From Camarhynchus parvulus (taxonomy: Eukaryota > Chordata > Aves > Passeriformes > Thraupidae), in the NCBI RefSeq assembly GCF_901933205.1, contig NC_044601.1:45729376-45793375 (forward strand): DNA of 64,000 nucleotides, in the 5' to 3' direction. Position numbers and translations under genes: made by a program. Below are positions 43,301 through 54,789 of the stretch, in pieces. Numbering within the stretch: the first letter of the stretch is position 1; the number at the start of each line of letters is the position of its first letter. The notes under the pieces were generated by a model that ran no database searches, was not told the origin of the DNA, and saw only the letters and a list, made by a program, of their open reading frames with translations.

Positions 43301-46300
43301 CAACTTTTAAACCAATTAAATTTTGCACCACATTTAAGACAAAGATGCTCTGTGACACTCCACCTCACCCTCTCTCCCTTAATAACATGAGTGCAACTAA
43401 AGAACAATACCTGGGGTGTCAATCAGATTGATTCTGTAGTCCTTCCAGTCAAATGTAACAGCAGCAGACTGAATGGTAATACCACGTTCTCGCTCTTGTG
43501 CCATAAAATCTGTCACTGTGTCTCCATCATCAACATCTGCAAACAGAAACCAGGACTGGGTAGGTAATCAACTCAAAATCTGAAATCATCTTTGAATAGA
43601 GATGTCAAGAGAGAATTGGAAATAGTCTCTCTTACACATATATATAAAAAAAAATAAAAATATATATATATATAAGCTATGAAAATTAGCCTTTTTGAAA
43701 ACATTACAATGCCAGGTTATTTACCCAGGCTTCCTTTCCTAGGAATAAATGCCCTGCAAGTGAAAGACAAGCTATTCCAACAACTTTTTTGTTGTTCTTC
43801 TTAATCCCAGTAGCACCATGTGCATCCTAGAAACTAAACAAAGTCCAAAATCATGAACAAACTACAACTTTAAAAAACCTGGCTGCACTCACTGCATGGA
43901 ATGTGACTGACATTTTGAAATTTGGTAATCAAAAGGTAATTAAGTCAAAAGTAAAGTACAAACAAACAAACCACCAAGTAAGAGGTTGGGCTTTGCTTAC
44001 TTTTTAATAACAAGAGAAGCAGTTCATATTTTTAAATTAGTGGGATCCCAAGTTCAACTGCTTGACAAGCTGAACATCTTCTATCAGTCATATACAGTTG
44101 AGAACAGGGTATAAAACTTAAAATGTCAAAACAAAACACACACAGAGGCTGCTGTGACCATTTCACTCTTGAAGAATTCTATTAAACTTGCTGTAGCAAA
44201 GAAGTCTTTCTGTGTCATGGCTTTCAAAAGAAATGGATACTTTTTCTTACTCTGCCCTCTTCACAGGTCAAAAGAGAACTCAACAAACTCCTTTACCAGA
44301 ATGGCCAATTAGCAACCAGCAAAATAAGGAGATTCCGCAATTAAATGTTAAATAAAACAACATGCTGAAAGTAAAAGAAAAATATCAACCTATGATATCT
44401 GAAATCAAAACTGCCATAGTGCAAAAAGGAACATCAAATTCAATTAAACTGCAGCACAACTTTGGAACAACTGCCTCTTACATGAGGTATTCCATCAGCA
44501 ACTGTACTGCACGTAATTGTACACTATAAATTTCTTAAACCTATTGAAATACAAAAAGCATTTCTAACCTCCAAGTGTTCTTATATATCCAGAATAATAC
44601 AGCATTCTCTCTGTTGTTGTAGTTTTGCCTGCATCAATGTGGGCCATAATGCCAATGTTCCGGATTCTGCATTAAGTGAAAACATTGTGGTTAGTGCAGT
44701 AATTTTTTAAGCCTGTGATAATTCTTATTTGTATAGTTAATATTCCCCAAGAACAGCACACCAGATTAATAGCATTGTTTCTCTGCTGCATATCTGATAT
44801 AGTGTACACTCTAACACTGAAAAATGTCAGTATTGATATGGTGGATTTTCTTCAAATCAGTAGTACTGAACAGTGTTGCAACAGGCTTCCAAGCTCCATT
44901 TCATGGAAGGCCCCCTCTTGGGATCATGCTCACCCATCTGCCCTCCTGACAAACAGAAACAGCCCCTCCTCTCTCTTGCCCATCCCAATCCCTGACACCT
45001 GGTGCTCTAAACAACCTATTGCATATATATGCTTTACACCCCAAATACAGCACACCCAAGTTCCCATGAAGCTGTCCTGGATCTGGTTCAGCCTACTCTT
45101 CCTTCCTGACGTACCTCACCCGCAGCTCCCAGAACTGCTTTGCTTGCTTTGCACAGCACAGGCTTGTGATCAGCCCCCATGTTCACCACTAATGCTGCCT
45201 TGACCTCACCCTCAGGTACACAGTACCCTTCCAAGGGAACTTCAGCCCTGAGGCACTCCTTTGGCAGCTTAGCCCCTAACTGCCTTGCCCTCATCAAACG
45301 TGCCATGAAAACAAAGCACACAGCCCTGCCCACTGCAGCAGTCTAGCTGCCAAGACATCCTTCCCCCTTCTCCACCTCCCAGCAATACCATGGATTTGGA
45401 GCTTCCCTAACAGCCTGGCTTTGGTTATGATGGTGCAAGCAAGGGACAACACAGGACCTCTGTGCCACCAGCAGGCACTCTTTATTGAAATGCCACAAGG
45501 GTAAAGGTAAGCAAGTACTCACTTTATATCAAACATGCACATCAGATAGGCATGGCAAAAACCTACAGTTCTTTATCACATCAACTGTTCTGACTGAATT
45601 TACATGCCAACAATAAACTAGCTTCAGGTACCTGGATATATGAGGATTAATGACAGAATGCAGAGACTTAACATCTCCTGGAAACAAAAAAAAAAAAAAA
45701 AAACTTTTCAGACAGAACCCAATGTAGAAATATATTTAAGAAAACTTCTAAAAACCTTATTTACAAAAAGATTCAGAGCCACAAGTCATGACAATCTGTA
45801 ATCTCTACCACCTCAAATTTCTAAAGAAATTAACCTAATTTTAAATAAACCTCTCCCCATCTCAAAAAAATAGAAATGGTTGAGAAAACAGCTGTAATTT
45901 AGAAAAAACAGAACAAAGGCAACACAGGAAAGTATCATCATCTTACTCTACAGACACCTACTTCAGTTCAAGACAACTGTAATGCTGACATTCATCTGAA
46001 CTGGTGATTACATAATCAATTTAAAAAGTTATTTCTTCTTTAAGCCTTAAAGCTATACAGCATAATTCTCAGGGACAAAAGGCAAGCCGACCTGTGTTGA
46101 GAAAATATGGGACTGGGAAGCTTTAAAAGCTATTTTCTAGCAAGATACATTATTTCTCACATAGCTTAACTATAAAATAAGTTATCAAGGTAATTTTTTA
46201 TGAAACCAGCCCAAAGTCAGTTATTCAAGCCATTGAAGTTGTGTTTCAGGAAAAAAAAAGTATAGTTCATCCTTGATAGGCCACACAGAATTCAACAACA

Positions 46301-47362
46301 TTTAAGCTAACATTCCTTCACCACCTACAGATCATCTGTCTCATCAGAGACACACTGAAGCAGCATCTTACAGGAACCCTTAATGAGGGGTTCCAGCATA
46401 CTTCACAACTGACCTGACTTCTTAAAACCTGTACCTTTGCTTATTATTGCTTTCTAAAGGTTTTATACTGTGAATCTACTGAGAAAAGAGCAGCAACACA
46501 AAACTCTTCAGTCCTTGAGCTAAGTGCTCTATTTATGTTTCATGCATTAAATTCTATAAAAAATGACCAAAAGAATACAATAAAACAAAAAGTGTACAGA
46601 AATAGAAAGAATTTCTTATTTTTATTCACTTTTAAATTAATCCTTACTATAAAGAAAACAACATAAACTTATACCTGGTGGAGAACTGTAATTTCTCAGA
46701 CTGCAGTTTTGCTGTGTCACACCCATAACTCTCATTTTTGTATTTCTGAAATACATGTACTTGAAAGAAAAAAGAATTATAGAGAATGTTAATTGTTACG
46801 ATGAGGTACTTTGTAGCCACATTTTTGGCAGCTGTAGAAAAATAAACTAAAAAAATCTACAGGAACAGATATTGTTGCTAGGTATTTATAGAAGGTCAAA
46901 AAACCAACTATTTAAAATCAGATGCTTGAAGTTGATGTCTACATTGAGGTTTAAACCAAAGTTGATTCAAATAATATTTGGGATAATCAGTAAAAATTTA
47001 TGGCAGCATCAATATATTTTTCAATAGCCAAAAATTTTTAAATATGTCTAATTACTTGTGTAAATAATTTAACAATGACAAGAGTTAAGCAGTCAAAAAA
47101 TTTACACAAAATTTACAAATTCAATTCCCAATTCTGAAGTCCCATTCCAAAATGGAAGTATGGATTGTCCCGAGGCCAACTGTTAAAGATAAAAAAACCC
47201 AAACAATAACCAACAAATCAATCACAAAAACCTTACTCAGAATAACACAAGTATTTCCCTTGCTCACAGAGGAAGTATCAAAGCTGAGGTAAAGCTCACC
47301 TTACTGCACAAACTTGATGACTTCAATGCATTCACTGAAAATTTCTCCAGAATTCTCAACAT
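31307..47362 (-). CDS. GFM2: Ribosome-releasing factor 2, mitochondrial (EF-G2mt)
   Basis: GFM2 is the mitochondrial translational GTPase that works with MRRF to split ribosomes after termination. Coding exons, 5' to 3', are 47362-47268, 46745-46675, 45677-45632, 44666-44569, 43536-43411, 43196-43108, 40914-40826, 40600-40540, 40443-40258, 38589-38509, 37793-37645, 37109-36969, 36888-36789, 36262-36073, 34881-34805, 34304-34166, 34046-33861, 32423-32308, 32067-31885 and 31435-31307. They join in phase to 783 codons plus stop (human 779). The GTPase motifs are AHIDAGKT (79-86), RGITI (121-125), DTPGH (143-147) and NKMD (197-200), followed by VLCGSA. Elongation-factor domains II-V follow, and it ends RRMGLV. 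The basic, weakly conserved N-terminus (about 55 residues) fits a mitochondrial presequence. The start is the ATG aligning with the human one; an in-frame ATG at 47374 is also possible. All introns are GT-AG; the exon ending at 44569 has a weak donor (GTTAGA). Confidence 0.97.
38590..40257 (-). other. GFM2 intron containing an old CR1 scrap (1.7 kb)
   Basis: This intron lies between coding exons 10 and 11. It contains decayed forward CR1 at about 39790-40205; the remainder is AT-rich with no exon recognised. Confidence 0.7.
39790..40205 (+). mobile_element. Old, diverged CR1 fragment in a GFM2 intron
   Basis: The best part is 40060-40205. It reads AGCACTGGGACAGGCTGCCT, later TTGAAAACTCAACTGAACAAG and CTTCCAGAGGTCTCTTTCAG. 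These correspond in order to CR1 3' UTR blocks (CACTGGGACAGGTTGCC, ... CTCCAGAGGTCCCTTCCA). The left part is less certain. Confidence 0.6.
40915..43107 (-). other. GFM2 intron between coding exons 7 and 8 (2.2 kb)
   Basis: The acceptor for exon 8 is GCTTTAG next to 40914. The donor GTAAAA follows exon 7 at 43107, beside a short (CA)n run at 43073-43087. No repeat family was recognised in the rest. Confidence 0.75.
43640..43676. repeat. AT-rich microsatellite in a GFM2 intron
   Basis: An imperfect (TA)n run with an A-rich interruption, including a pure TATATATATATATA segment. It is simple sequence and likely polymorphic. Confidence 0.85.
44667..47267 (-). other. GFM2 introns flanking coding exons 3 and 4
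   Basis: Apart from the two small exons (45677-45632 and 46745-46675) this stretch is non-coding. A C- and CT-rich block at about 44880-45340 differs in composition from its surroundings and has a long plus-strand open frame, but no protein similarity was recognised. A pure A17 run lies at 45687-45703 next to the acceptor of exon 4. Confidence 0.65.
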
Positions 47363-47687
47363 TCTGCCCCCCATCTCTAAAGCTGCTCCCTGGCAAGGAA
47401 AGTAAACATTGTACAAAATGTTGATGACAGGAAATACGCTAACCATGTTCCTCTGACATAACTCAATCACAAAACTTCATTCTTTTTCATGGGAAATCAG
47501 GTTAATATTTTTCAGGTTATTACTTTGCAAGTTAAATCAGTGTCAGATCCGTAATAATAATATTATTAAGCCTTAATACTGCAGCATAAATGCACGACCA
47601 CAAACACTAAATATATTTCTCATGGAAATAATGTATTTCTGCAGGAAACATTAAAGCAGAATAACGAAAATTAGAGTTTACACTCAC

Positions 47688-47779
47688 TCTCAGATAAGCT
47701 CCAGAGCATCGACTACCGATGAGCAAGGTGCAAACAGCTTTTCTAGTCTTGAAGAACGAAGGATGGCAAGACAAAATAC
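47688..47779 (-). other. Possible alternative 5' UTR exon of GFM2
   Basis: On the minus strand an acceptor (ACCTAAACAG) precedes 47779 and a strong donor (GTGAGT) follows 47688. The 92 bases contain stops in the frame that would be needed to continue into coding exon 3. If used, it would therefore be untranslated or destroy the frame. It could equally be a chance splice-site pair. Confidence 0.3.
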
Positions 47780-47968
47780 CTGTTTAGGTCAGAAACAATA
47801 GAAAATATTAAATACTATGACCTTTTAAGCATAGCCAAAAGCAGCAGCGTCAAAAGCATTCCTAGATGGCTGCTGGTTATTTGAGGAGACATCACTGTCC
47901 AGCTCCCGTGACTCTCTGCTTCGTAGTAGTTTCACAATGCAGAGTAAGGACTCTAAGCACACGCTCAC

Positions 47969-48120
47969 CTCCACTCTCTCATCTTGGAGCCGCACACGTC
48001 TCCTGGTGGTGCCGGCGCAGTTTGCTGACCGGGGGAGCGGGAAGGGCGCGCTGCCTTCACGTTGCCCGTGACGAGTCTCCAAGCCGAGCCCAGCCGAGTC
48101 CCGCCAAAGGCCGACCCCCG
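47969..48120 (-). other. Probable non-coding first exon of GFM2
   Basis: A good donor (GTGGAG then GTGAGC) ends the exon at 47969 inside the CpG island. Splicing from here to the acceptor before 47389 (CCTTGCCAG) would give a 5' UTR leading to the start codon in exon 2. The 5' limit is a guess. An ATG in this segment (47982-47980) would open a short uORF. Confidence 0.5.
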
Positions 48121-48561
48121 GAGGCTCACTGCAAAGCGACACCGCCTTCCTGGCCGCGTTCCGAACCCCCGGGGCGTTTCGTGCGCCGGCTCCGGGTCAC
48201 CTTCTGCTCCCGGACCTCCCCCTCGGCCCAGCCCAGGACCGCGCCGGACCTGCCCCGGCCAGCGCAGCCGCCGGAAGGCAACCTGCTTCTGCCTTCCCCC
48301 GCTACCTCACCTCCCTCCCGCGTTCCGCTCTCCCGCCACAACCTGACAGACCAGGCAGAAAAAGCGCCTCTTGGACCACTCCCGCTCTGTTTCTCCCCCT
48401 CTCCCTGGCCTCGCCAAGCCCGGCGCGAAGCCCTCGAGGGGCGCGGACCGCCGTCTCACCGCCGGGAGGAACCAAAGAGGCGCGCGGAAGCGTTTCCATT
48501 CGGGGCCACTTCCCAGCAGGCCCGCCCTTTCCGCCGCGGAGCAGGCCGCGGGGCTGCCGAC
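47970..48561. promoter_or_regulatory. Divergent CpG-island promoter shared by GFM2 and NSA2
   Basis: GFM2 (minus) and NSA2 (plus) start head-to-head here, and the CpG-rich block extends to about 48,990. No TATA box is seen for either gene. The NSA2 side has a pyrimidine stretch CCCGCCCTTTCC (48521-48532) that fits a TCT-type initiator used by translation-machinery genes. Human GFM2 and NSA2 have the same divergent arrangement. Confidence 0.8.
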
Positions 48562-51500
48562 ATGGTGGGAGCCGGCGCTGGGGGATGCGGCAGCCGGGGG
48601 CGCGGGGCGCGGGGCCGGGCGGCCGGATGCAAACGGCGCTGCGGGGGAGGGGCGGGAGGCTGCAGGAGGCCGGGTGGGCCCCGCAGTGAGGGTACCGCCG
48701 TCGGGCCGCCGCCTCCCCGCGTGTGGCGGAGGAGCCGTCACCGGCCCCTGGGCCGTGCCCGCTGAGCGCGCTGCCTTTGTGCCCACAGCCGCAGAACGAG
48801 CACATCGAGCTCCACCGCAAGCGCTATGGCTATCGGCTGGACTACCACGAGAAGCGGAGGAAGAAGGAGGGCCGGGAGGCACACGAGCGGTCCCGCAAGG
48901 CCAAGAAGATGATCGGGCTGAAGGCGAAGCTGTACCATAAGCAGCGGCATGCCGAGAAGATACAGATGAAAAAGACGTGAGTGTCTGCCTCCTTTCTGAT
49001 ACCGTCCCGTCATCTTGACGCTTGAAGGATGAGATAAGGCGTTGATATTGCTGCAAAGAGCTCACTATTGCTTGAGTCACGTGTTATGGTCTTTAATAGA
49101 GATCGCGCTGTAGAAGGAAGGGGGCTTTGCCGCAGCAGACACATTTCAGAGTCCCTCTCTTTTAAATGAATGTTAACAATTTTGCTGCTAGGAGTACTTC
49201 CTGAGACAAGTGTTGATGAGCAGTAACAGTGACTACTGTAATCATGACAAAAAAAGTGAACGCAATTATCTGGAGCTTTTAGATCAGCTGCGTGTTAGTG
49301 TAGCAAGAGGCAGTATTTTTTAGTGGTTAATAGCAAATATACAGTAGCATACAAAGTATTTAAGCAGAAGATGAGGCCTGTCTGCAAGGATAAACAGCAG
49401 TGTCGAGCATAGACGATAAAAGCATTTTTCTGTAAATTTTATCTGTTATCTGGAACTTGAAATCAAAGCTGTTAATAATGCCTGAAAACTAGACAAGAAA
49501 ACAGTACTCCGTAGTGTGAAGCCTGTAGGGCAGGTCTTTGTTTATTCGATGCTGGCAGTGAGGGGGATAGCAGCACCACAAACTCACCTGTCTGTTCTTT
49601 CCACAGCACTAGCTTTTTTGCTTTTCTTACTTAATGTGCACATTACACTTTCATGGCCTTCATGTTGCAACATACTTTCTAATTACATGATTATGTGAGC
49701 TCTTGTGTGTAGCACATTGGCGGTTTCTGCACGCATGAGGTGGTCGCCAGCCTCCTGGTGGTTGTTTTTGATGATGGCTCCTTAGTCTTCCACAGGCTTG
49801 AACTTTTCACCGCAGTTCCTGCACATGCTCTGTAAGATCGTTTGCTCAAGTAGCCAGTGGTTAGCTTGTTCTGCTAAATTTACATGTTATTAAAACATGC
49901 TTCATTCACATACCCTGCTACAAAGTAACTACTTCTTTCTGCATAGCTCTAGCTTTTTGCATAGCTCAAGCATTATCTTGTTGCCTCGGCATCATTAAGT
50001 CTCATTCATTGCTAATAAACTTCATACCTATCCACCGTGTAGTTTTTGCTGGTTTAAAAGTGTAGATAGTTGTTTTCCTCTGCTACTTTTAAAGGTGATG
50101 GGTTTATTAACTTGTTATTAGTTTGTGGGTCTTTTCTTCCCCTCAGTAAACAACCTCAGAATTAAAAAAACTTGGCTCCTCTTGCAAACACACATTCCTC
50201 ACATGTGTAAGCATTGCCATCAAATCTCAGAAGAGGAATAGAATGGGGTTTTTTTGTCAGCAGAGAGGAAGGCTACCCTCTCTCAAAGTGCTTGGCTGTT
50301 TGATTTGGGTCACACAAATTCCTTAAAGAGGTGCATGACTTTCTTGTGTTCCTGTCCTGGTAGGAAGTGACAAGATTAAGTGAAATTAATAGTTTACCTT
50401 GAAAATTATTTAGTATTATTCCTTAAATATAAATACATAATACTTCACAAATACCTCTTAAAGAAAATTTGAGCAGGCACAGGCTAAGTTAAAATGGTAT
50501 ATCTAAAAATAAGTCTTTTTTCTTGTGCTGTTAGTATTGGTTTTCTTTCTTTGCAGCATTAAAATGCATGAGAAGAGAAATACAAAGCAGAAGAGTGATG
50601 AAAAGACACCCAAAGGAGCTGTACCAGCATACCTGCTGGACAGAGAGGGCCAGTCCCGGGCCAAGGTCCTCTCTAACATGATCAAACAAAAAAGAAAGGA
50701 AAAAGCTGTAAGTAAATGTATTAAAGTTCAGATACCTAAAATTACATGTAAAAACAACCACTTTATATTGCTGATGCCAAGGTTATGTAACAGCCTCCAA
50801 GCAAAGACTGATTAAAACATGAAATCTTGAGTGACTGAACAGTTTAGAACAATGTGAGCATATGCAGTATCTTGATTTTTGGAACTTTTAACTGCTAATT
50901 AAAGTAAGTGGCTATGAGTTGCATAACAACTATGGTCTACCCCTTTGCTTTCCAGAAATTTGATTTTATGCTTTGGTTTTTCCCCTTTCATTTAAATATG
51001 TGACAGGTAAGAATATTGACCTTTTTTTTTTCTGTTTTACCCTCCTTCCAGGGGAAGTGGGAGGTGCCTGTGCCAAAGGTTCGTGCGCAAGGAGAAACAG
51101 AAGTTTTAAAGGTGATTCGTACAGGAAAGAGAAAGAAGAAGGCATGGAAGAGGATGGTTACAAAAGTTTGCTTTGTTGGAGATGGCTTTACTAGGAAGCC
51201 TCCTAAGTACGAGCGATTCATTCGACCAATGGTAATGTTTTAGAGCTTTAAAGAACATTTAAGTAGTAATTCTTTTGACTTACTGCTTTGATTTTCTGTG
51301 TTAAAGAAACTTTCTTGTGTGATTATGCACTTGATCATTACTCATATAGAACATTCCTGTTAGTTTCCTTGCCAAAATATAAACCTCTAATAGCATGGAG
51401 GGTGGGGAGATGCCTCTACAGTCCCAGTCTATGTTGAAATTCCTGCTTTTATTCCTATAACTCAGATGATGCCAGTCAGTTAAAGCTACGAGCTTTTGAA

Positions 51501-53952
51501 TTAGCGTAGGAAAATCTTTATCAAAAATACTTTACATATATTTTAAAGATGGAGGTGTCTTTTTCAAGCTGCACTGATTCTCCGAACTGCAGAAGCCCAC
51601 TCTGTTCTAGGACTTCAGAAATCCCTCCTTTTGGCTTAAATAAGCTTGAAGCACGGTTGTGACTGTGAAGGGAAAAGCTGTGCCTCCAGCCCAGCCTTTA
51701 CTTACACGGCTGCAGGAGCAGTGCCCGGGCGCTGTTAGCCTGGCAGCACATAGGCAGAAGAGCTGGATTCAGTGAGATAGTGTTGGTTTTATATAAAGAG
51801 CCATTCCTGTTCCGTTACAGGACTCAGCAGTCACTGTGCAGACTGCCCATTGAATTGTTTTTCACTGCTAGTTTGACAGTCTTACACAGCAGCCTTGGAA
51901 AGATTTTTTTGACACAGAAAAATTTATGGTACATAATGGTAAAGGACCCTATATGAAGTGCAGGTCACTAGATGAAAAACTGCTTTAGGAGATGGGTATT
52001 TCATATTTTGTCATACTTTTTCATGGAACAGAAATTGTCCAAGGCAACAAGTATTATTGTTGGGCAACTACTAAAAATTGACACCCTGAAAACATACATG
52101 GAAAGATTTATCTTTTTATTAACCAGATTTTAAAATAAGTCTGTCAATCTACAATAGGCAGATGGCATTCTGTATTCTAAGTTGTTTCATTCTTCCTAGT
52201 CTTTCTAAACATATAGAGATGAGGACATAATTCCCAAAGTGTTTAACTAGATCAGTTGTGAGAGTTTAAAGCAAATATTAACTCATTCTAACAATCTTTA
52301 TGCAACAGGGCTTGCGTTTCAAGAAGGCACATGTGACACACCCTGAACTTAAAGCTACTTTTTGCCTGCCTATCCTTGGTGTAAAAAAGAATCCATCATC
52401 TCCTTTGTATACACAGCTGGGAGTAATTACTAAGGGTACTGTCATTGAGGTGAACGTGAGTGAGCTTGGCCTTGTGACACAAGGGGGCAAAGTTATCTGG
52501 GGTAAGTAAATTTAACTAGTTATACTGCTGAACTACTTTTTAAAGTTTTTAATCTTCCTTGCATCATGTGTTGTCAAGATCTCGTCCTCTAGTCATAATT
52601 GATGGATTGTTAAAAGTTAGGTTTGGGCTGTAGCAGAAGCAACTAATAGCAACTCTAAAAATACGTTCTTTAAGTGTTAATCTTACGCTTTCCTTTCACA
52701 CTTGCAAAATCAAATTAGATAAAGTTCAGAGCAAAGACTCAGCTTGCTTGCTTGTATATCATATTGAGCAATGCCACAAATCTGTTACCGTGTGTACCAT
52801 GAACAATTGAATTATTCTTGCAGTGGAAGTTCTATGTAGGAGCCTCATTAACAGATTCTGCACCTGGGATGGGGCAGCCATGGTTGTATGTATGGAGTAG
52901 GGAACAGTAGGCTGGAAAGCAGTGCCATGGAAAGGAACGTGGAGGCCCTGGTTGATGAGAAGTTGAACATGGTCAGCAGTCTGGCAGCCACGAGGGCCAC
53001 CTGTGTCCTTGGCAGGCATCAGCCAGGCAAGGGTGGGGATTGTCCTGCTGTGCTCTGCTCTGGGGTGGCCTCACCTCGAGTGCTGGGGGCGGTTCTGGGT
53101 GCCATAGAATGAGATACAAAACTATTGGGGAGTGTCCAAAGGAGGGCCACAAAGATGATGCAGGGTCTGGAGGGGAAGCTGTTTGAGGAGGGGCTGAGGT
53201 CATTTGGTTTGTTTAGCCTAGAGCAGAGGAGACTGAGGGGAGATGTCACTGTGGTCTTCAGTGTCCTCACAAGGGGAAGCTGAGGGGCAGGTCCTGATCT
53301 CTTCACTCTCATGGCCAGTGACAGGACTGGAGGTAACAGCACCAAGCTGAGTCAAGGGAGGTTTAAGTTGATATCAGGGAAAAGGTTCTTCACCTAGGCT
53401 GTGGCTGAGCAGTGGAACAGGCTACCCAGGGAAGTGATCACAGCACCAGCCTGACAGATTTCAAGAGGCATTTGAGCAATGCTTTCAGGCACATGGTGTG
53501 ATTCTTGGGGGTGTCCTGTACATGACCAGAAGTTGGACTCAATGATCCTGATAGATCGCTTCCAACTTAGCATATTCTGTGATTCTGTGATCTTCATAGG
53601 ATCAGGCAGACTTCATTTAACAGAGGAGTTCCCTTGGACAGTAGGAAACCTGAGGTTTTTTTTAATCTCAGAATTCTAAATGATCCATTTATAAAAAAGG
53701 AGCTTTAATATAATGTTTAGAGAACATAAGTTTGCAGCTCAGTAGAAGGTAGATTTAGATTTCAAAATGCATTTGAGTCCCTGTGCTTTAGAGACTTGTT
53801 GATTGAATTTGCCGATATAGAAAAATCTAATTTATAAGAACTGCTTCCAGGTTTTGTACACATGTAATTCCCTTTTCTCTCTAGGGAAATATGCCCAAGT
53901 AACTAATAATCCAGAAAATGATGGCTGTATTAATGCAATTCTACTTGTTTAA
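48562..53952 (+). CDS. NSA2: Ribosome biogenesis protein NSA2 homologue
   Basis: NSA2 is a nucleolar factor of the pre-60S particle needed for 27S pre-rRNA processing. The six exons are 48562-48564, 48789-48976, 50557-50707, 51052-51231, 52309-52501 and 53885-53952. They join to 260 codons plus stop, exactly the human length. The first exon contributes only the ATG, then [20 protein letters not shown] follows from exon 2. The N-terminal half is strongly basic (Lys/Arg-rich, with nuclear-localisation-type clusters KRKKKAWKR and KQKRKEK). The C-terminal half carries the S8e-like beta domain, with [17 protein letters not shown] and an end CINAILLV. The first donor (GTGGGA) is weaker than the others, but the phase, the CpG position and the human structure support it. 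The sequence is nearly invariant among vertebrates and shows no damage. Confidence 0.98.
48977..50556 (+). other. NSA2 intron 2 (1.6 kb)
   Basis: Donor GTGAGT at 48977, acceptor TTTCTTTGCAG ending at 50556. A GTCACGTG E-box lies at 49076-49083, just past the CpG island. No repeat or exon was recognised. Confidence 0.8.
51232..52308 (+). other. NSA2 intron 4 (1.1 kb)
   Basis: Donor GTAATG at 51232, acceptor TTTATGCAACAG at 52308. It is unique-looking intron sequence. A small C/G-richer patch at 51,640-51,780 has no recognisable content. Confidence 0.75.
52855..53590 (+). mobile_element. CR1 LINE fragment in NSA2 intron 5
   Basis: It begins with the CR1 blocks GGGATGGGGCAGCCATGG and AAAGGAACGTGGAGGCCCTG. 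The GGTGGGGATTGTCCTGCTGT block follows, and the copy ends CAGCATATTCTGTGATTCTG, retaining part of the typical ATTCTGTG tail repeat. It is the longest and best preserved of the three copies of this subfamily in the window (the others are at 12.2 and 15.6 kb). Confidence 0.94.
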
Positions 53953-54132
53953 ATTGGATACCAAGTGTTGGATGTGGACACCTACAAAATAAGTGGACTA
54001 TACCCAAATCTACAAAATCTTTGGAAACTTCAGCCATTCCAGAGGAGTGACCCTACAAGCTGATGAGGAACTTCAGCCAGAAACAACTGCTCACATTTTT
54101 ATATTTATGTTTGCTCAGCTGAACATTGTCCA

Positions 54133-54138
54133 AATAAA
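54133..54138 (+). terminator. NSA2 polyadenylation signal
   Basis: AATAAA lies 181 bases after the NSA2 stop codon and gives a compact 3' UTR, as is usual for this gene. Confidence 0.8.
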
Positions 54139-54687
54139 GAGATTTAATTTTTATTTCCTCATGTGGTATGGATTTGATCTAAACCTTCTTGGTGTTTTTA
54201 CAATAGCAGTTTCCTTGCTTAAGTATGTTGTACCTAATTCAGGTCACATTCCCATATGGGAAATACAGCCACTATCTCACACAATGTCCTGCTGTAACAA
54301 TTAAGGTACAGAAGTGGGTGCTAATTTGTATTCGACTTCTGGGAAAGAAGACCTGGGAGGCTGCAGCTGGAATCTTACTGCAGACTGACATTAGAAACTA
54401 AGCACCAAGTTTGATACCTGCCCCTGCAGAATCATGGGCTTGGGAACATGTGAGCAGCAATGGGGGTGTGTGTTACAAATGAGTGTTTGAGATTGCTTAA
54501 AAAACCACTGGCAAGGGCACCAGAAACAAACATTTAATATTAAGCAACAGCACAACAAAGTTCATTGGCAAGATTTGCTCTACTTCTGTGAGACAGTTAA
54601 GGCACACTTAAGGAAAAAGCGACACAACAAACCGAAAAACAAAATCTAGTAAATTAAAGCAGAAATTAACCAAGAATTACCAAAGGG

Positions 54688-54692
<5 letters not shown>

Positions 54693-54719
<27 letters not shown>
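54693..54719. repeat. (TG)n microsatellite
   Basis: About thirteen uninterrupted TG dinucleotides preceded by GGGGTATA. It is potentially polymorphic and able to adopt Z-DNA. Confidence 0.95.
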
Positions 54720-54789
54720 ACAAAAGGATAGAAAGGGCAAGGATAAAAAAGAAAACACCCTATAAGCGCAGCAGCACTCATATGTAACC

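Noticed and set aside
44715..45203. 162-codon plus-strand open frame in a GFM2 intron
   Set aside because: It is a C/T-rich block without recognisable domain, splice context or promoter. It is most likely a chance frame.
45470..45490. CTCF-like CCACCAGCAGGCAC in a GFM2 intron
   Set aside because: Two mismatches fall in the most constrained part of the core, which is too weak to list.
48723..48980. NSA2 starting with extra N-terminal residues upstream of exon 2
   Set aside because: There is no ATG in that frame (it begins GTG) and the extra part is intron 1. The spliced ATG at 48562 gives exactly the human length.
47866..49080. Open frames up to 299 codons across the GFM2/NSA2 promoter
   Set aside because: High GC lowers stop frequency. 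They cross the promoter and NSA2 exon 2 in wrong frames and show arginine/proline/alanine-rich junk composition.
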